Notes: generated by a model not told the origin, from the letters alone. Counted from the first letter of the stretch, positions 1-7,666 are shown. The stretch is 14,417 nt of DNA from JAJTFW01 sp964534995 (GCA_964534995.1 CAZHSC010000086.1:1-14417); one strand, 5' to 3'. Numbers and translations: made by a program.

Positions 1-114
1 ATCGTTTTCTCTGGAGCCCATATTAACTGCTGACACAGTTTATGTAACACTACCCTTTCCCCCTAATTTTATTGCAGCATAACAACCGTTCTGTAATACA
101 GGTGGCAAATTAAA

Positions 115-276
115 TTCATTGCCTCATAATTTTCATTACTTATATCCTTCATTTCTCATAACAGTCATTTCTCATAACCTTCATCACTCATAACTTTCAT
201 TACTCATAACAAACAATGTTCATCACATCATTACCTCAACATATTCATTGCTCAAAACTTGCATTGCCTCATTACA
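115..276. repeat. Degenerate tandem repeat, unit about 15-17 bp
   Basis: About eight imperfect copies of a unit close to TTCATTNCTCATAAC follow one another. Clear copies begin at 115, 131, 148, 165, 180 and 196, and looser ones at about 219, 244 and 261. The 180-194 and 196-210 copies differ at one position in the 15-bp core. Unit spacing varies between 15 and 25 bp and no copy is long enough to be a CRISPR repeat with a spacer. It may be a decaying microsatellite-like expansion. Similar CATT/CTCAT fragments continue loosely to about 390. Confidence 0.6.
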
Positions 277-1004
277 TTAATTGTCCTTTAATAAACATTA
301 CTCTGCAACATGAATTGACCGGTAAAACGTATCAAGTTCAAATACTCTTCGACTTCAAAGACTCATTGATTTCCGGGTTTCATTGACTTCTCACATTTAC
401 TTTTCCATAATACTACTGTCCTGTTATTTATAACTGTCAGAAATATACATTTTCCAGAATCATACCTAGGCCTGCAAAATTCTTAGTCCCCAATTTTACG
501 TTGCTCCCTGTGAATCTGAACGCGGGGGACATGCCAATTATCCACTAAGTATTATCAACGAATTTCAATTCATTTGAGGGTAAAGTGAATAATTATTTCC
601 AATATCCGTTAAGATAAATCAATTTCCTGATTTTTGCCTGCACCCCATTTATGAGGAATCAGAAAGCAAGATTAAATTCTATTTCAAGTGTTTTCCAAAT
701 AGTGCATTAAGGCAACCTTATATCCTAAAGAATCTACAAAACTTCAATTTAAATCCCCTTTAAATCATTCAAAATAAAATGCGTATTCCTACTCATACAG
801 TTTAGAATCATGCCCCCAGACTGATTATCAATTCAAGGCACCCCATGAAAAACCGGCCTGATTTCAATTGGTCCGTTCACGCTTCAATATATCAGATAAT
901 ACACCTCATCTGGGGGCTTCCAATTTCATGAATTTACCAAGCATCATTCATCCAGAAAAATGATACCTCCTGGTGGTAATTACGAAGTTTGCCTTACTAC
1001 TGAG

Positions 1005-1018
1005 GAGGGACGTCCCTC
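1005..1018. repeat. Perfect 14-bp palindrome
   Basis: GAGGGACGTCCCTC is its own reverse complement and is strikingly GC-rich within AT-rich surroundings. It lies about 160 bp upstream of the small lipoprotein gene. No T run follows it, and a hairpin would have essentially no loop, so a protein-binding site or a chance palindrome is more likely than a terminator. Confidence 0.4.
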
Positions 1019-1164
1019 TATAAATTAAATCAAAATGCGAATACAAGAATATCCGCATTACACCCGCTATGGCATTTTTCATACTCTGTTAGAGAATACA
1101 GCAAGAAACACTAATTTACTTCAGAAATTCATTAAAAAATACAATTTCTTGAGATGTAACTTTT

Positions 1165-1172
1165 TATCTTTG
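1165..1172 (+). promoter_or_regulatory. Promoter -7-like element (TATCTTTG)
   Basis: TATCTTTG matches the Bacteroidota -7 consensus TAnnTTTG exactly. A TTG lies at 1149-1151, but its 13-nt spacing is short for the usual -33 element, so that half is weak. The element ends only 4 nt before the ATG of the 48-residue lipoprotein. Transcription starting at the usual distance would give a leaderless or nearly leaderless message. Confidence 0.4.
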
Positions 1173-1176
1173 ACAT

Positions 1177-1323
1177 ATGAAAAAATGGGAATTGGCTTGT
1201 ATTTGCATTGCTGCATTGCTTTTCATTCTATTATCCTCATGTCAGGTTTTAAAAAAGAAATGTGATTGCCCAACCTGGGGAAAATATCAACCTTCAGAAA
1301 GTTCCCCTAAAACCAATTCCTGA
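1177..1323 (+). CDS. Small lipoprotein, 48 residues, Cys-rich C-terminus
   Basis: The frame starts MKKWELACICIAALLF, a basic N-terminus followed by a hydrophobic helix, and reaches a lipobox-like LLSSC with the candidate lipidated Cys at residue 22. The mature part is only 27 residues. It contains a basic KKK stretch followed directly by CDCPTWGKY, then a Ser/Pro/Lys-rich tail, and stops at TGA 1321-1323. The signal-peptide logic, lysine codons after the start and a TAnnTTTG element just upstream favour it over the longer overlapping frame at 1035-1265, which looks non-protein-like. I recall small Bacteroidota lipoproteins with a similar CxCP motif, but no function is known to me. It would sit in the inner or outer membrane facing the periplasm or outside. 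The Cys pair could bind a metal or form a disulfide, which is speculation. It lies 131 nt before feoA on the same strand. Confidence 0.6.
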   Translation: MKKWELACICIAALLFILLSSCQVLKKKCDCPTWGKYQPSESSPKTNS

Positions 1324-1424
1324 CAAGAATCAACCAAACACAATCAGTTGTTTGTTAGGTACATACGCTTTATCTGATTTTCCGCATCAAGAAAATTCAC
1401 AATGCTATTTATCTTAGCGCTCTA

Positions 1425-1441
1425 TTTAGAATGATTCTAAA
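1425..1441. promoter_or_regulatory. Perfect 17-bp palindrome before feoA, Fur/DtxR-type operator candidate
   Basis: TTTAGAAT-G-ATTCTAAA is a perfect 8-1-8 inverted repeat, containing the 7-1-7 arrangement classical for Fur boxes. It lies 13 nt upstream of the feoA ATG. A TATCTTAG sequence at 1410-1417 resembles a degenerate -7 element, so the palindrome would cover the transcription start. A TTTG (1351-1354) with TATCTGAT (1371-1378) is an alternative promoter. Location before ferrous-iron uptake genes makes an iron-responsive repressor the most likely binder. The base sequence differs from the enterobacterial Fur consensus, so the regulator family is inferred. A single identical half-site TTTAGAAT also occurs at 801-808. 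Confidence 0.7.
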
Positions 1442-1454
1442 ATAAGGAAATGGT

Positions 1455-1694
1455 ATGCAAATGGGAACCAAACGTTTATCGAATTTACACACCGGAGAAA
1501 GCGCAGTTATCGTTTCATTTTTAGATGATGTGATGAAACAAAAATTATTTGAAATGGGATTTCTTCCGGGGGATACGGTGACAGTAAATTTCTTTGCTCC
1601 GCTGGGATGTCCCATTGCCTATGAAGTAAACGGCACCCTCCTTGGTATTCGAAAAGACGAGGCTGAATCAATCATTGTTAAACCCATCCACTGA
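1455..1694 (+). CDS. feoA: FeoA, ferrous iron transport accessory protein
   Basis: This 79-residue protein is a stand-alone FeoA domain, a small SH3-like beta-barrel that acts in the cytoplasm with the membrane transporter FeoB. Typical features are LFEMGFLPGDTV in the middle (residues 31-42) followed by APLGCPIAYEVNG and a final LGIRKDEAESIIV strand. The length is the family norm of 75-85 residues. The start at 1455 is preceded by AAGGAAATGGT; a second in-frame ATG lies two codons on. The final part overlaps the feoB reading frame, which lies in the +1 frame. In Bacteroides FeoA and FeoB are known as one fused protein, whereas here they are encoded in different frames. The palindrome at 1425-1441 suggests iron-dependent repression. 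Confidence 0.92.
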   Translation: MQMGTKRLSNLHTGESAVIVSFLDDVMKQKLFEMGFLPGDTVTVNFFAPLGCPIAYEVNGTLLGIRKDEAESIIVKPIH

Positions 1695-3864
1695 CACTCT
1701 TTTGCCAGAATCAGTTTCACAAAATTCGGTTATCCGTAAACGTTATAAAACGGTTGCCCTTGCAGGCAATCCCAATAGTGGGAAGAGTACGCTTTTTAAT
1801 ATTCTTACAGGGCTCCACCAGAAGGTCGCCAATTTCCCGGGGGTCACTGTAGAAAAGAAAACCGGATTTTGCCGGATTTATAACTCAAAAACCGGGGAGC
1901 CCACATCACTTGAAATTATTGATCTTCCCGGATCGTACAGCCTTTACCCGAAATCGCCCGACGAAAGAATACCCTTCGAAATACTTTGTGACACTTCAGG
2001 CACAAGTTATCCTGACCTCGCCATCCTAATCATTGATGGCACCAACCTCAAACGTGGCTTATTTCTGGCCAGCCAGATAATTGACCTGAAGATACCCTGC
2101 ATCATTGCATTAAATATGATGGACCTGGTTAAAAAGGAAAATATAACCATCAGGACAGAAGAACTTGAACGGAGACTGGGGGTGCGGGTATTTCCCATCA
2201 ATGCCAGAAAAGAAGAAGGTATTGAAGAATTAAAACAGGCTTTGCTGTCAGAGATTTATACTCCGCATCATGATGTTTATAACACTGCTCATTTGGCTCC
2301 CGAACTACTTAAGAATTTGTGTGAAGCCCTGGACTTAAAAAGTAGTTATGCCGCACTTCAAATTGCTCATCATGCAGATACAGTTGATGAATTTCATTAT
2401 TCCCCGTCTGAAAAACTTAAAATAAAAGACATTTTAGCTCAAAATAACGCAGACTTAAACAAAATTCAATCCTTTGAAACACTTGAGCGGTATAAAACAA
2501 TACAGGAAATCCTAAATAATACAGTCATATATCAGAAGCAAAGCGAAAAGCCAAGTATTACCAGAGGAGTTGACCGGTTGCTGCTTCACAGAATATGGGG
2601 ATATGTATTCTTCCTCCTGATTCTATTTATAATTTTTCAGGCCATATTCAGTTTATCGGAATTCCCGATGACTTTTATCGACAACACATTCACTTGTCTT
2701 AGTGAAATGTTGCGTCAGGCCCTGCCTGCCGGTGCATTGAACGATTTGCTGGCAGAGGGTGTATTGGCGGGTATCGGAGGCATTGTGATTTTTATTCCAC
2801 AAATAGCCTTGTTATTTATGTTCATTACAATTCTTGAAGACACAGGTTATATGGCCCGGGTAAGTTTTCTCATGGACAAACTCATGCGGAAATTTGGTTT
2901 AAACGGCCGGTCATTGATCCCTTTGATGAGCGGGGCTGCCTGTGCCGTACCTGCCATCATGTCGGCAAGAACAATAGGAAGCTGGCGTGAGAGGTTGATC
3001 ACCATTTTCGTTACACCCCTTATCAGTTGTTCAGCCCGGCTGCCCGTGTATACGCTGATTATTGCACTGGTTGTTCCTCAAAAATCAATTTTTGGAATTA
3101 TCGGACTTCAGGGAATTGTGATGATGGCACTATACCTGATAGGCTTTGCTGCCGCTATCACAACAGCAGCCCTTTTAAAACATTTTGTTCAGGCGCGTGA
3201 AAAGGCCTATTTCATTATGGAAATTCCGGTTTACAGAATGCCCAGGTGGAGAAATGTGATGTTCGCAATTATTGAAAAAGTCAGGATATTTCTTTTTGAC
3301 GCCGGTAAAATTATCATTGCGATAAGTGTTCTGCTATGGTTTCTTTCTTCCAGAGGTCCGGGTAATGAATATGACGCTCTCAAGAAACGACTCGACGAAC
3401 TCTCCCTCCAACAGAAGAGCGAGACTGCGGAAGCATTTAATATACAGGCACAGATGTTAGCATCATCCTACGCCGGAAAACTCGGGCATATCATTGAGCC
3501 GGTTATTCATCCTTTAGGTTTTGACTGGAAAATCGGCATTGCTTTGATTACTTCTTTCGCGGCGCGTGAAGTCTTTGTGGGCACCATGAGTACCATCTAT
3601 AGTGTAGGGCAAAATAATCAAGATGCGCTGTCGGTGAAGGAAAAAATGCAACATGAAGTGAATACGGATACCGGTGGCCCCAGGTACACACCGGCCGTAG
3701 GCTGGTCGTTGATGCTTTTTTATGCGTTTGCCATGCAATGCATGAGCACCCTGGCTGTGGTGCGGCGAGAAACAGGCAGCTGGAAATGGCCTTTGATCCA
3801 GTTTGGATATATGTCGGCCCTGGCCTGGCTGGGAAGTTTTATCGTTTATCATGCTTTGAAATAG
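1642..3864 (+). CDS. feoB: FeoB, GTP-dependent ferrous iron transporter
   Basis: FeoB imports Fe(II) across the inner membrane under iron limitation or low oxygen. Numbered from the TTG at 1642 (740 residues), the N-terminal G domain shows G1 GNPNSGKST (42-50), the switch I segment NFPGVTVEKK, G3 DLPG (94-97), G4 NMMD (158-161) and a G5-like NARKEEG (about 187-193). A helical domain follows to about 310, then a polytopic membrane part with the two conserved Gate motifs GAACAVPAIMSART (431-444) and PLISCSARLPVY (459-470), each with a Cys. Total length is normal. The start is uncertain. No ATG occurs in frame before G1; TTG codons lie at 1642, 1675 and 1702, the last 7 nt after the feoA stop. 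GAGG at 1659-1662 sits 12 nt before the TTG at 1675. Translation is probably coupled to feoA. No feoC follows. Confidence 0.95.
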   Translation: MVFEKTRLNQSLLNPSTDTLLPESVSQNSVIRKRYKTVALAGNPNSGKSTLFNILTGLHQKVANFPGVTVEKKTGFCRIYNSKTGEPTSLEIIDLPGSYSLYPKSPDERIPFEILCDTSGTSYPDLAILIIDGTNLKRGLFLASQIIDLKIPCIIALNMMDLVKKENITIRTEELERRLGVRVFPINARKEEGIEELKQALLSEIYTPHHDVYNTAHLAPELLKNLCEALDLKSSYAALQIAHHADTVDEFHYSPSEKLKIKDILAQNNADLNKIQSFETLERYKTIQEILNNTVIYQKQSEKPSITRGVDRLLLHRIWGYVFFLLILFIIFQAIFSLSEFPMTFIDNTFTCLSEMLRQALPAGALNDLLAEGVLAGIGGIVIFIPQIALLFMFITILEDTGYMARVSFLMDKLMRKFGLNGRSLIPLMSGAACAVPAIMSARTIGSWRERLITIFVTPLISCSARLPVYTLIIALVVPQKSIFGIIGLQGIVMMALYLIGFAAAITTAALLKHFVQAREKAYFIMEIPVYRMPRWRNVMFAIIEKVRIFLFDAGKIIIAISVLLWFLSSRGPGNEYDALKKRLDELSLQQKSETAEAFNIQAQMLASSYAGKLGHIIEPVIHPLGFDWKIGIALITSFAAREVFVGTMSTIYSVGQNNQDALSVKEKMQHEVNTDTGGPRYTPAVGWSLMLFYAFAMQCMSTLAVVRRETGSWKWPLIQFGYMSALAWLGSFIVYHALK

Positions 3865-3905
3865 GTTTAATTAAAACTTATCAATATTTGAAATTCGCAA
3901 TCCCT

Positions 3906-3913
3906 TATATTTG
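3906..3913 (+). promoter_or_regulatory. Promoter -7-like element (TATATTTG) before the SprT-like gene
   Basis: TATATTTG is an exact TAnnTTTG match, 17 nt before the ATG at 3931. A TTTG at 3887-3890 could be the -33 part but the 15-nt spacer is shorter than usual. It suggests that the SprT-like gene is transcribed on its own rather than only by read-through from feoAB. Confidence 0.5.
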
Positions 3914-3930
3914 TTTTTGAACTACACAAT

Positions 3931-4560
3931 ATGTCAAAGGGTGTAACAGGAGAATATTTGCGGGAGGCCCTTTCTAAATATGTTCCTTCTGGGGCTGTTG
4001 ATACCTGTTTCGACTGGATCAGACAGTATAAAATACGCGTACGGATCAAAAAAAGCAGACAATCAAAATACGGAGATTACCAGGCACCTCATGATGGTAA
4101 AGGCCATACAATTACCATTAATCATGATCTCAATCCCTATGCTTTTTTAATCACTTTTACACATGAAGTAGCGCATCTGACCTGTTATCTGAAACATCAA
4201 AACAGGGTGGCCCCGCATGGAGCGGAATGGAAAAGTGATTTCCGGTACCTGATGCAAGCCTTTCTGGATCGCGGAATTTTCCCTGAGGATATTGCCTCTT
4301 CATTGATGGCTTATATGCGTAATCCGGCCGCGTCCAGCTGCAGTGATATTGAGATGATGAGGGCTTTGCGAAAGTATGATTTAAAAACGGAAGACTGGGT
4401 ACACCTGGATGAGATCCCCTTTAACTCCTGTTTCGCCCTAAAAAACGGAATGCATTTCATCAAAGGACATAAAATCAGAAAAAATTATGAATGTTTTGAA
4501 AGGCATTCCAGACACAAGTACTTTATCCATCCATTGATGGAAGTTAAAGTGCTTGAATGA
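3931..4560 (+). CDS. SprT-like zinc metalloprotease-family protein
   Basis: The 209-residue cytoplasmic protein carries the zincin motif FTHEVAHLTCY. H78 and H82 are two zinc ligands and E79 the catalytic Glu; H96 in APHGAEW is the expected third ligand, with the spacing and HGxxW context typical of SprT-like domains. Relatives include eukaryotic Spartan, which cuts DNA-protein crosslinks, but the substrate of bacterial SprT proteins is not established. The C-terminus (about 165-205) has the ribbon-like pattern FALKNGMHF...Y-C-F...KYFIHPLMEV but lacks a full set of paired Cys, so a second zinc site of the SprT kind is probably absent or degenerate. The start at 3931 follows a promoter-like TATATTTG at 3906-3913. 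The gene converges with ppx, with 56 nt between the stop codons and no convincing terminator in between. The family is secure; the role in the cell is not. Confidence 0.85.
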   Translation: MSKGVTGEYLREALSKYVPSGAVDTCFDWIRQYKIRVRIKKSRQSKYGDYQAPHDGKGHTITINHDLNPYAFLITFTHEVAHLTCYLKHQNRVAPHGAEWKSDFRYLMQAFLDRGIFPEDIASSLMAYMRNPAASSCSDIEMMRALRKYDLKTEDWVHLDEIPFNSCFALKNGMHFIKGHKIRKNYECFERHSRHKYFIHPLMEVKVLE

Positions 4561-4616
4561 AATAAATTTTTACCATTGCCGTAAACAAATCCGAATCCTG
4601 TACCCGGTTTATCGTA

Positions 4617-5510
4617 CTAAAACAGCTGTGGCATTCGCCGGTGTTTTTCGTATAAAAGATGAATAATTCCATCCGATAAACCAATCTGAGGTACCAGGAT
4701 CTTGTCAATATCGGCGGTTTTCATGGCAGTCAAAAAAATCTTGGCAGCGGGCACAATAACATCGGCACGATCCGGATTTAATCCAAGAACAGTAATTCGC
4801 TCTTCCACACTAAACTCCTTCAGAAAATAATAAGTTTCCTGTATTTTTGAAAAAAGCAAGGGTTTGTTTTCCTTGCGATCCGCCATTTTAAATATTTTAT
4901 TGATATTTCCTCCTGAACCTATGGCCGTTAAGGGATGGTGATTTTTGCTACGTGAACGTATCCATTCTTTAAAATTGGACCAGGTATCTTTACTTACCTG
5001 GTCATGCAATAATCGGATAGTTCCGATATTGAATGATTGAGAAGCCGCGATATGTCCCTCCGTAAAGAGTGTAATCTCCGTGCTTCCGCCGCCCACATCT
5101 ATATATAAATAGGATTCATCATGCGAAAGATGTTCTGCAATATGGTTTGAATAAATTATCTGCGCTTCTGTTTTTCCATCTATCACTTCAATCTCAATCC
5201 CGCTTTGCTGCTTAACAAAACGAATTACCTCCTGACTATTTTCCGATTCCCTCATCGCTGCGGTAGCACATGCCCTGTAATCAATAGCTCCAAAAACATC
5301 AATCAGCAACTTAAATGCCTTCATGGTTTTAGCCAGAAGATCTTTTTTCTCATCGGAAATGCGACGGAAACGGAATGAATCTTCTCCCAACCGAATCGGC
5401 ATCCGCACCAGTTCTGCCTTTTTAAAAACAGGTTCAGGCCCATCATCATATACATTGCACAGCAATAACCTTACTGCATTGGATCCTATGTCAATTGATG
5501 CGAAGCGCAT
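4617..5510 (-). CDS. ppx: Exopolyphosphatase, Ppx/GppA family, short form
   Basis: Ppx/GppA enzymes release phosphate from polyphosphate ends or convert pppGpp to ppGpp. With the start at 5510 the protein has 297 residues, beginning MRFASIDIGSNAVRLLLC, the phosphate-1 motif. Other family marks are ATAAMRESEN (82-91), a Glu in GKTEAQ (E115) at the expected catalytic position, the phosphate-2 motif YIDVGGGSTEI (136-146) and AIGSGGNINK (197-206). It is a two-lobed ASKHA-fold enzyme without the C-terminal HD-like domain of E. coli Ppx, as in many Bacteroidota. The frame can be extended to 5594, but those 28 residues are not conserved-looking and precede the expected N-terminus. It lies 107 nt downstream of ppk1 on the same strand, so synthesis and breakdown of polyP are probably co-expressed. 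polyP is the more likely substrate than pppGpp because of the ppk1 linkage. Confidence 0.9.
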   Translation of the reverse strand: MRFASIDIGSNAVRLLLCNVYDDGPEPVFKKAELVRMPIRLGEDSFRFRRISDEKKDLLAKTMKAFKLLIDVFGAIDYRACATAAMRESENSQEVIRFVKQQSGIEIEVIDGKTEAQIIYSNHIAEHLSHDESYLYIDVGGGSTEITLFTEGHIAASQSFNIGTIRLLHDQVSKDTWSNFKEWIRSRSKNHHPLTAIGSGGNINKIFKMADRKENKPLLFSKIQETYYFLKEFSVEERITVLGLNPDRADVIVPAAKIFLTAMKTADIDKILVPQIGLSDGIIHLLYEKHRRMPQLF

Positions 5511-5617
5511 TTGATTTTGGTGGCTTACTGATGACGAATTTACATTTAATAAAGCAATTACCATTTTTACGTAAAAACAATAAGCGGATAACATTTACCT
5601 GCTCATTGAATTCCCGA

Positions 5618-7666
5618 TTATCCCTTGAATTTCGAGAGATAATTGTAGATCGATTCCTGTGACCTGACCCTGGTTCTTGAGCGGGTATGCCGGTACTGAT
5701 TATCCTGCTGCACATTGATGATCCTCGCTTTCACATTGTCCTTCCATTGTAATTCCAGCATATCCCACAATTGCCTTTGTATGTTGCTATCATAAACAGG
5801 AACGCCAACTTCGGAGCGGAAATCAATATTCCTTGGCATAAGATCAAAGGAAGCTATATAATAACGGGGATCACCTTCATTGGCAAATACAAATACACGG
5901 GCATGTTCAAGATACCGGTCAACGATACTGATAACTTCAATATTATGACTCAGACCTGCCACAGCGGGAATGAGTGAGCAAATACCACGTATTATCAATC
6001 TGATTTTAACCCCGGCTTCGCTTGCCTCATACAGTTTCCTGATCATTTCCGCATCCGTAAGACTGTTCATTTTAAGAAATATCCAGGCCTCCTTGCCTTC
6101 ATTGGCGGAGTCTATTTCCTTCTGAATGAAACTCAGTATCCGTTTCCTGGTAAAGAAAGGAGAAACCAACAGGTGCTTGTATGTTCCGGTTTTGTAATTA
6201 TCATTATAAAACTGGAAGACACGTGCCACTTCTTCGGTTATTCTCTTGTCCGCGGTAAGCAGGCTGTGATCACAGTAAAGTTTTGCAGTCTCTTCATTGA
6301 AATTTCCCGTTCCGATGTGCGCATATAACACCTCTTTATTTTGCTCTGAGCGCCGTATTAAAAACAGTTTGCTGTGCATCTTCAGGCCGGGAACCCCATA
6401 AATGATTTTCGCCCCTTCTTCATTCAGGCGGTTCGCCCATCTGATATTATTCTCTTCATCAAACCTCGCCTGTAATTCCACCACCGCTGTTACCTGCTTT
6501 CCATTCCTGATCGCGTTAATCAGCGCGTTAACGATGTGTGAATTTCTGGCCAGTCTGTACAAGGTAATGTCGATACTTTTAACCTTTGGATCTATAGAAG
6601 CTTCTCGTAAAATATCAATAATATGGTTATAGCTCTGATAGGGGAAAGAGAGTAAGATATCTTTCTGTCGGATCACCTTAAGAACACTCTCACGGGGCTT
6701 AAGTCCGGGATGGGATAATGCGGGCGCTGATTTGGAACGTAACTCCGTTTTATTCAACGAAGGAAACTTCATAAAGTCAACAAAATTATGATACCGGCCC
6801 GCAGGTATGGGCAGATCATCCATACTGAACTTGATACGGCGTGTGAAATACTTCACAGCACTCTCAGGAAGGTCCTCGTCGTAAACCAAACGTGTAGGCT
6901 GGCCTTTACTCCTCCGCTTCAGGCTCTCCACTACTTTTTTTACAAGGCTTTTGGTCACATCCTGCTCAATATCAAGTTCCGCGTCCCTGGTAAGTTTAAT
7001 CGTATAGGCATTAATACTTTCGTATTCGAAATTGAAGAACAAATCGTCCAGGCAGTAACGAATGACATCATCCAGCAATATAATATACTTGTTGTCTTTG
7101 GGCAGTACAATAAACCTCGGCAATACTTCGGAAGGGATTTCCACAAGCGCATAGCGTGGTTTGGCGTCCTTACGTTGCATCACTACCATAAAATAGATGC
7201 TCTTATCCCTCAGGTATGGGAACTTCTTTACATTATCAAGAAGGACCGGCACTAGGGTAGGTAAAACCTGCTCCCGGAAATATTCCTTTACAAACTTTCC
7301 CTGCTCAGCAGTCAACTGCTTTTCATTTATTATGAATATACCGCTTTTTTCAAGTTCTTTCAGCAGGTTCTCATAACTCTCATCAAAATACTCCTGCTGC
7401 CTCACTATGATTTTCTGTATCCTCTCCAGTAATAAAGCAGGGTCTTCACCAAGTATCTCCATCCCTCTCTTACCCATTCGAATCATTCGCTTGATGGTAG
7501 CCACACGCACCCTGAAAAACTCATCCCTGTTACTGGATACGATACCTAAAAACTTCAATCTCTCAAGCAATGGTACAGAAGCGTCATTGGCTTCCTGCAG
7601 CACACGATCGTTAAAGGCCAACCAACTGATATCGCGGTTGACTATTAACACTTTATCCTTCTTCAT
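5618..7666 (-). CDS. ppk1: Polyphosphate kinase 1
   Basis: Ppk1 reversibly moves the terminal phosphate of ATP to a polyphosphate chain. The 682-residue protein has the N-terminal helical domain starting NRDISWLAFNDRVL, the head domain, and two phospholipase-D-like C-terminal domains. The autophosphorylated His is H431 in LKMHSKLFLI. The second conserved His is H588 in DRYLEHAR, and R371 in ITLYRLA is the expected Mg/phosphate-binding Arg. HIGTGNFNEETAKLYCDHSL (450-469) and FDLMPRNIDFRSE (607-619) are further hallmark segments. Length is the family norm. The enzyme is cytoplasmic or membrane-associated and usually tetrameric. The start codon lies 18 nt after the stop of the Lys/Ala-rich gene, which indicates an operon; ppx follows. 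The last 25 residues are Arg/Lys-rich (TRSRTRVRS). Confidence 0.97.
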   Translation of the reverse strand: MKKDKVLIVNRDISWLAFNDRVLQEANDASVPLLERLKFLGIVSSNRDEFFRVRVATIKRMIRMGKRGMEILGEDPALLLERIQKIIVRQQEYFDESYENLLKELEKSGIFIINEKQLTAEQGKFVKEYFREQVLPTLVPVLLDNVKKFPYLRDKSIYFMVVMQRKDAKPRYALVEIPSEVLPRFIVLPKDNKYIILLDDVIRYCLDDLFFNFEYESINAYTIKLTRDAELDIEQDVTKSLVKKVVESLKRRSKGQPTRLVYDEDLPESAVKYFTRRIKFSMDDLPIPAGRYHNFVDFMKFPSLNKTELRSKSAPALSHPGLKPRESVLKVIRQKDILLSFPYQSYNHIIDILREASIDPKVKSIDITLYRLARNSHIVNALINAIRNGKQVTAVVELQARFDEENNIRWANRLNEEGAKIIYGVPGLKMHSKLFLIRRSEQNKEVLYAHIGTGNFNEETAKLYCDHSLLTADKRITEEVARVFQFYNDNYKTGTYKHLLVSPFFTRKRILSFIQKEIDSANEGKEAWIFLKMNSLTDAEMIRKLYEASEAGVKIRLIIRGICSLIPAVAGLSHNIEVISIVDRYLEHARVFVFANEGDPRYYIASFDLMPRNIDFRSEVGVPVYDSNIQRQLWDMLELQWKDNVKARIINVQQDNQYRHTRSRTRVRSQESIYNYLSKFKG

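Larger units (their letters stand above)
1..1176. other. Long AT-rich stretch without a supported gene
   Basis: I see no reading frame with protein-like composition on either strand, and no tRNA or rRNA signature. The stretch contains a degenerate tandem repeat (115-276), a widely spaced 9-bp inverted repeat (812-820 with 909-917) and a 14-bp palindrome (1005-1018). The first few dozen bases could be the tail of a gene outside the window: two plus frames stay open to stops at about 31 and 79. Nothing there can be recognised. The region looks like a gene-poor spacer or decayed sequence, and regulatory or structured-RNA content cannot be excluded. Confidence 0.6.

Noticed and set aside
1..81. 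Tail of a gene entering from the left edge
   Set aside because: Two plus frames are open for only 10 and 26 codons and neither gives a recognisable C-terminus.
115..276. CRISPR array
   Set aside because: Units are 15-17 bp and degenerate, there are no unique spacers of regular length and no cas genes nearby.
845..931. 28-residue plus-strand frame starting MKNRPDFNW
   Set aside because: Too short, without promoter, signal or recognisable motif.
1035..1265. 76-residue plus-strand frame
   Set aside because: Composition is not protein-like, it has no promoter or ribosome-binding site, and it overlaps the better supported lipoprotein frame at 1177-1323.
1335..1354. Terminator after the small lipoprotein (CAAACA with TGTTTG)
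   Set aside because: Only a 6-bp AT-rich stem without a T run; not convincing.
3514..3852. 112-residue frame opposite feoB
   Set aside because: His/Arg-rich antisense shadow inside a strongly conserved gene.
4561..4616. Bidirectional terminator between the convergent SprT-like gene and ppx
   Set aside because: Only a 5-bp TAAAC/GTTTA pairing is visible, with no clear stem and T run on either strand.
5511..5594. 28-codon N-terminal extension of ppx
   Set aside because: Ppx proteins normally begin just before the DIGSN motif, which fits the ATG at 5510; the extension has no family resemblance.
6788..7255. 155-residue frame opposite ppk1
   Set aside because: Lies wholly antisense to well conserved ppk1 sequence and has no recognisable domain; a shadow frame.
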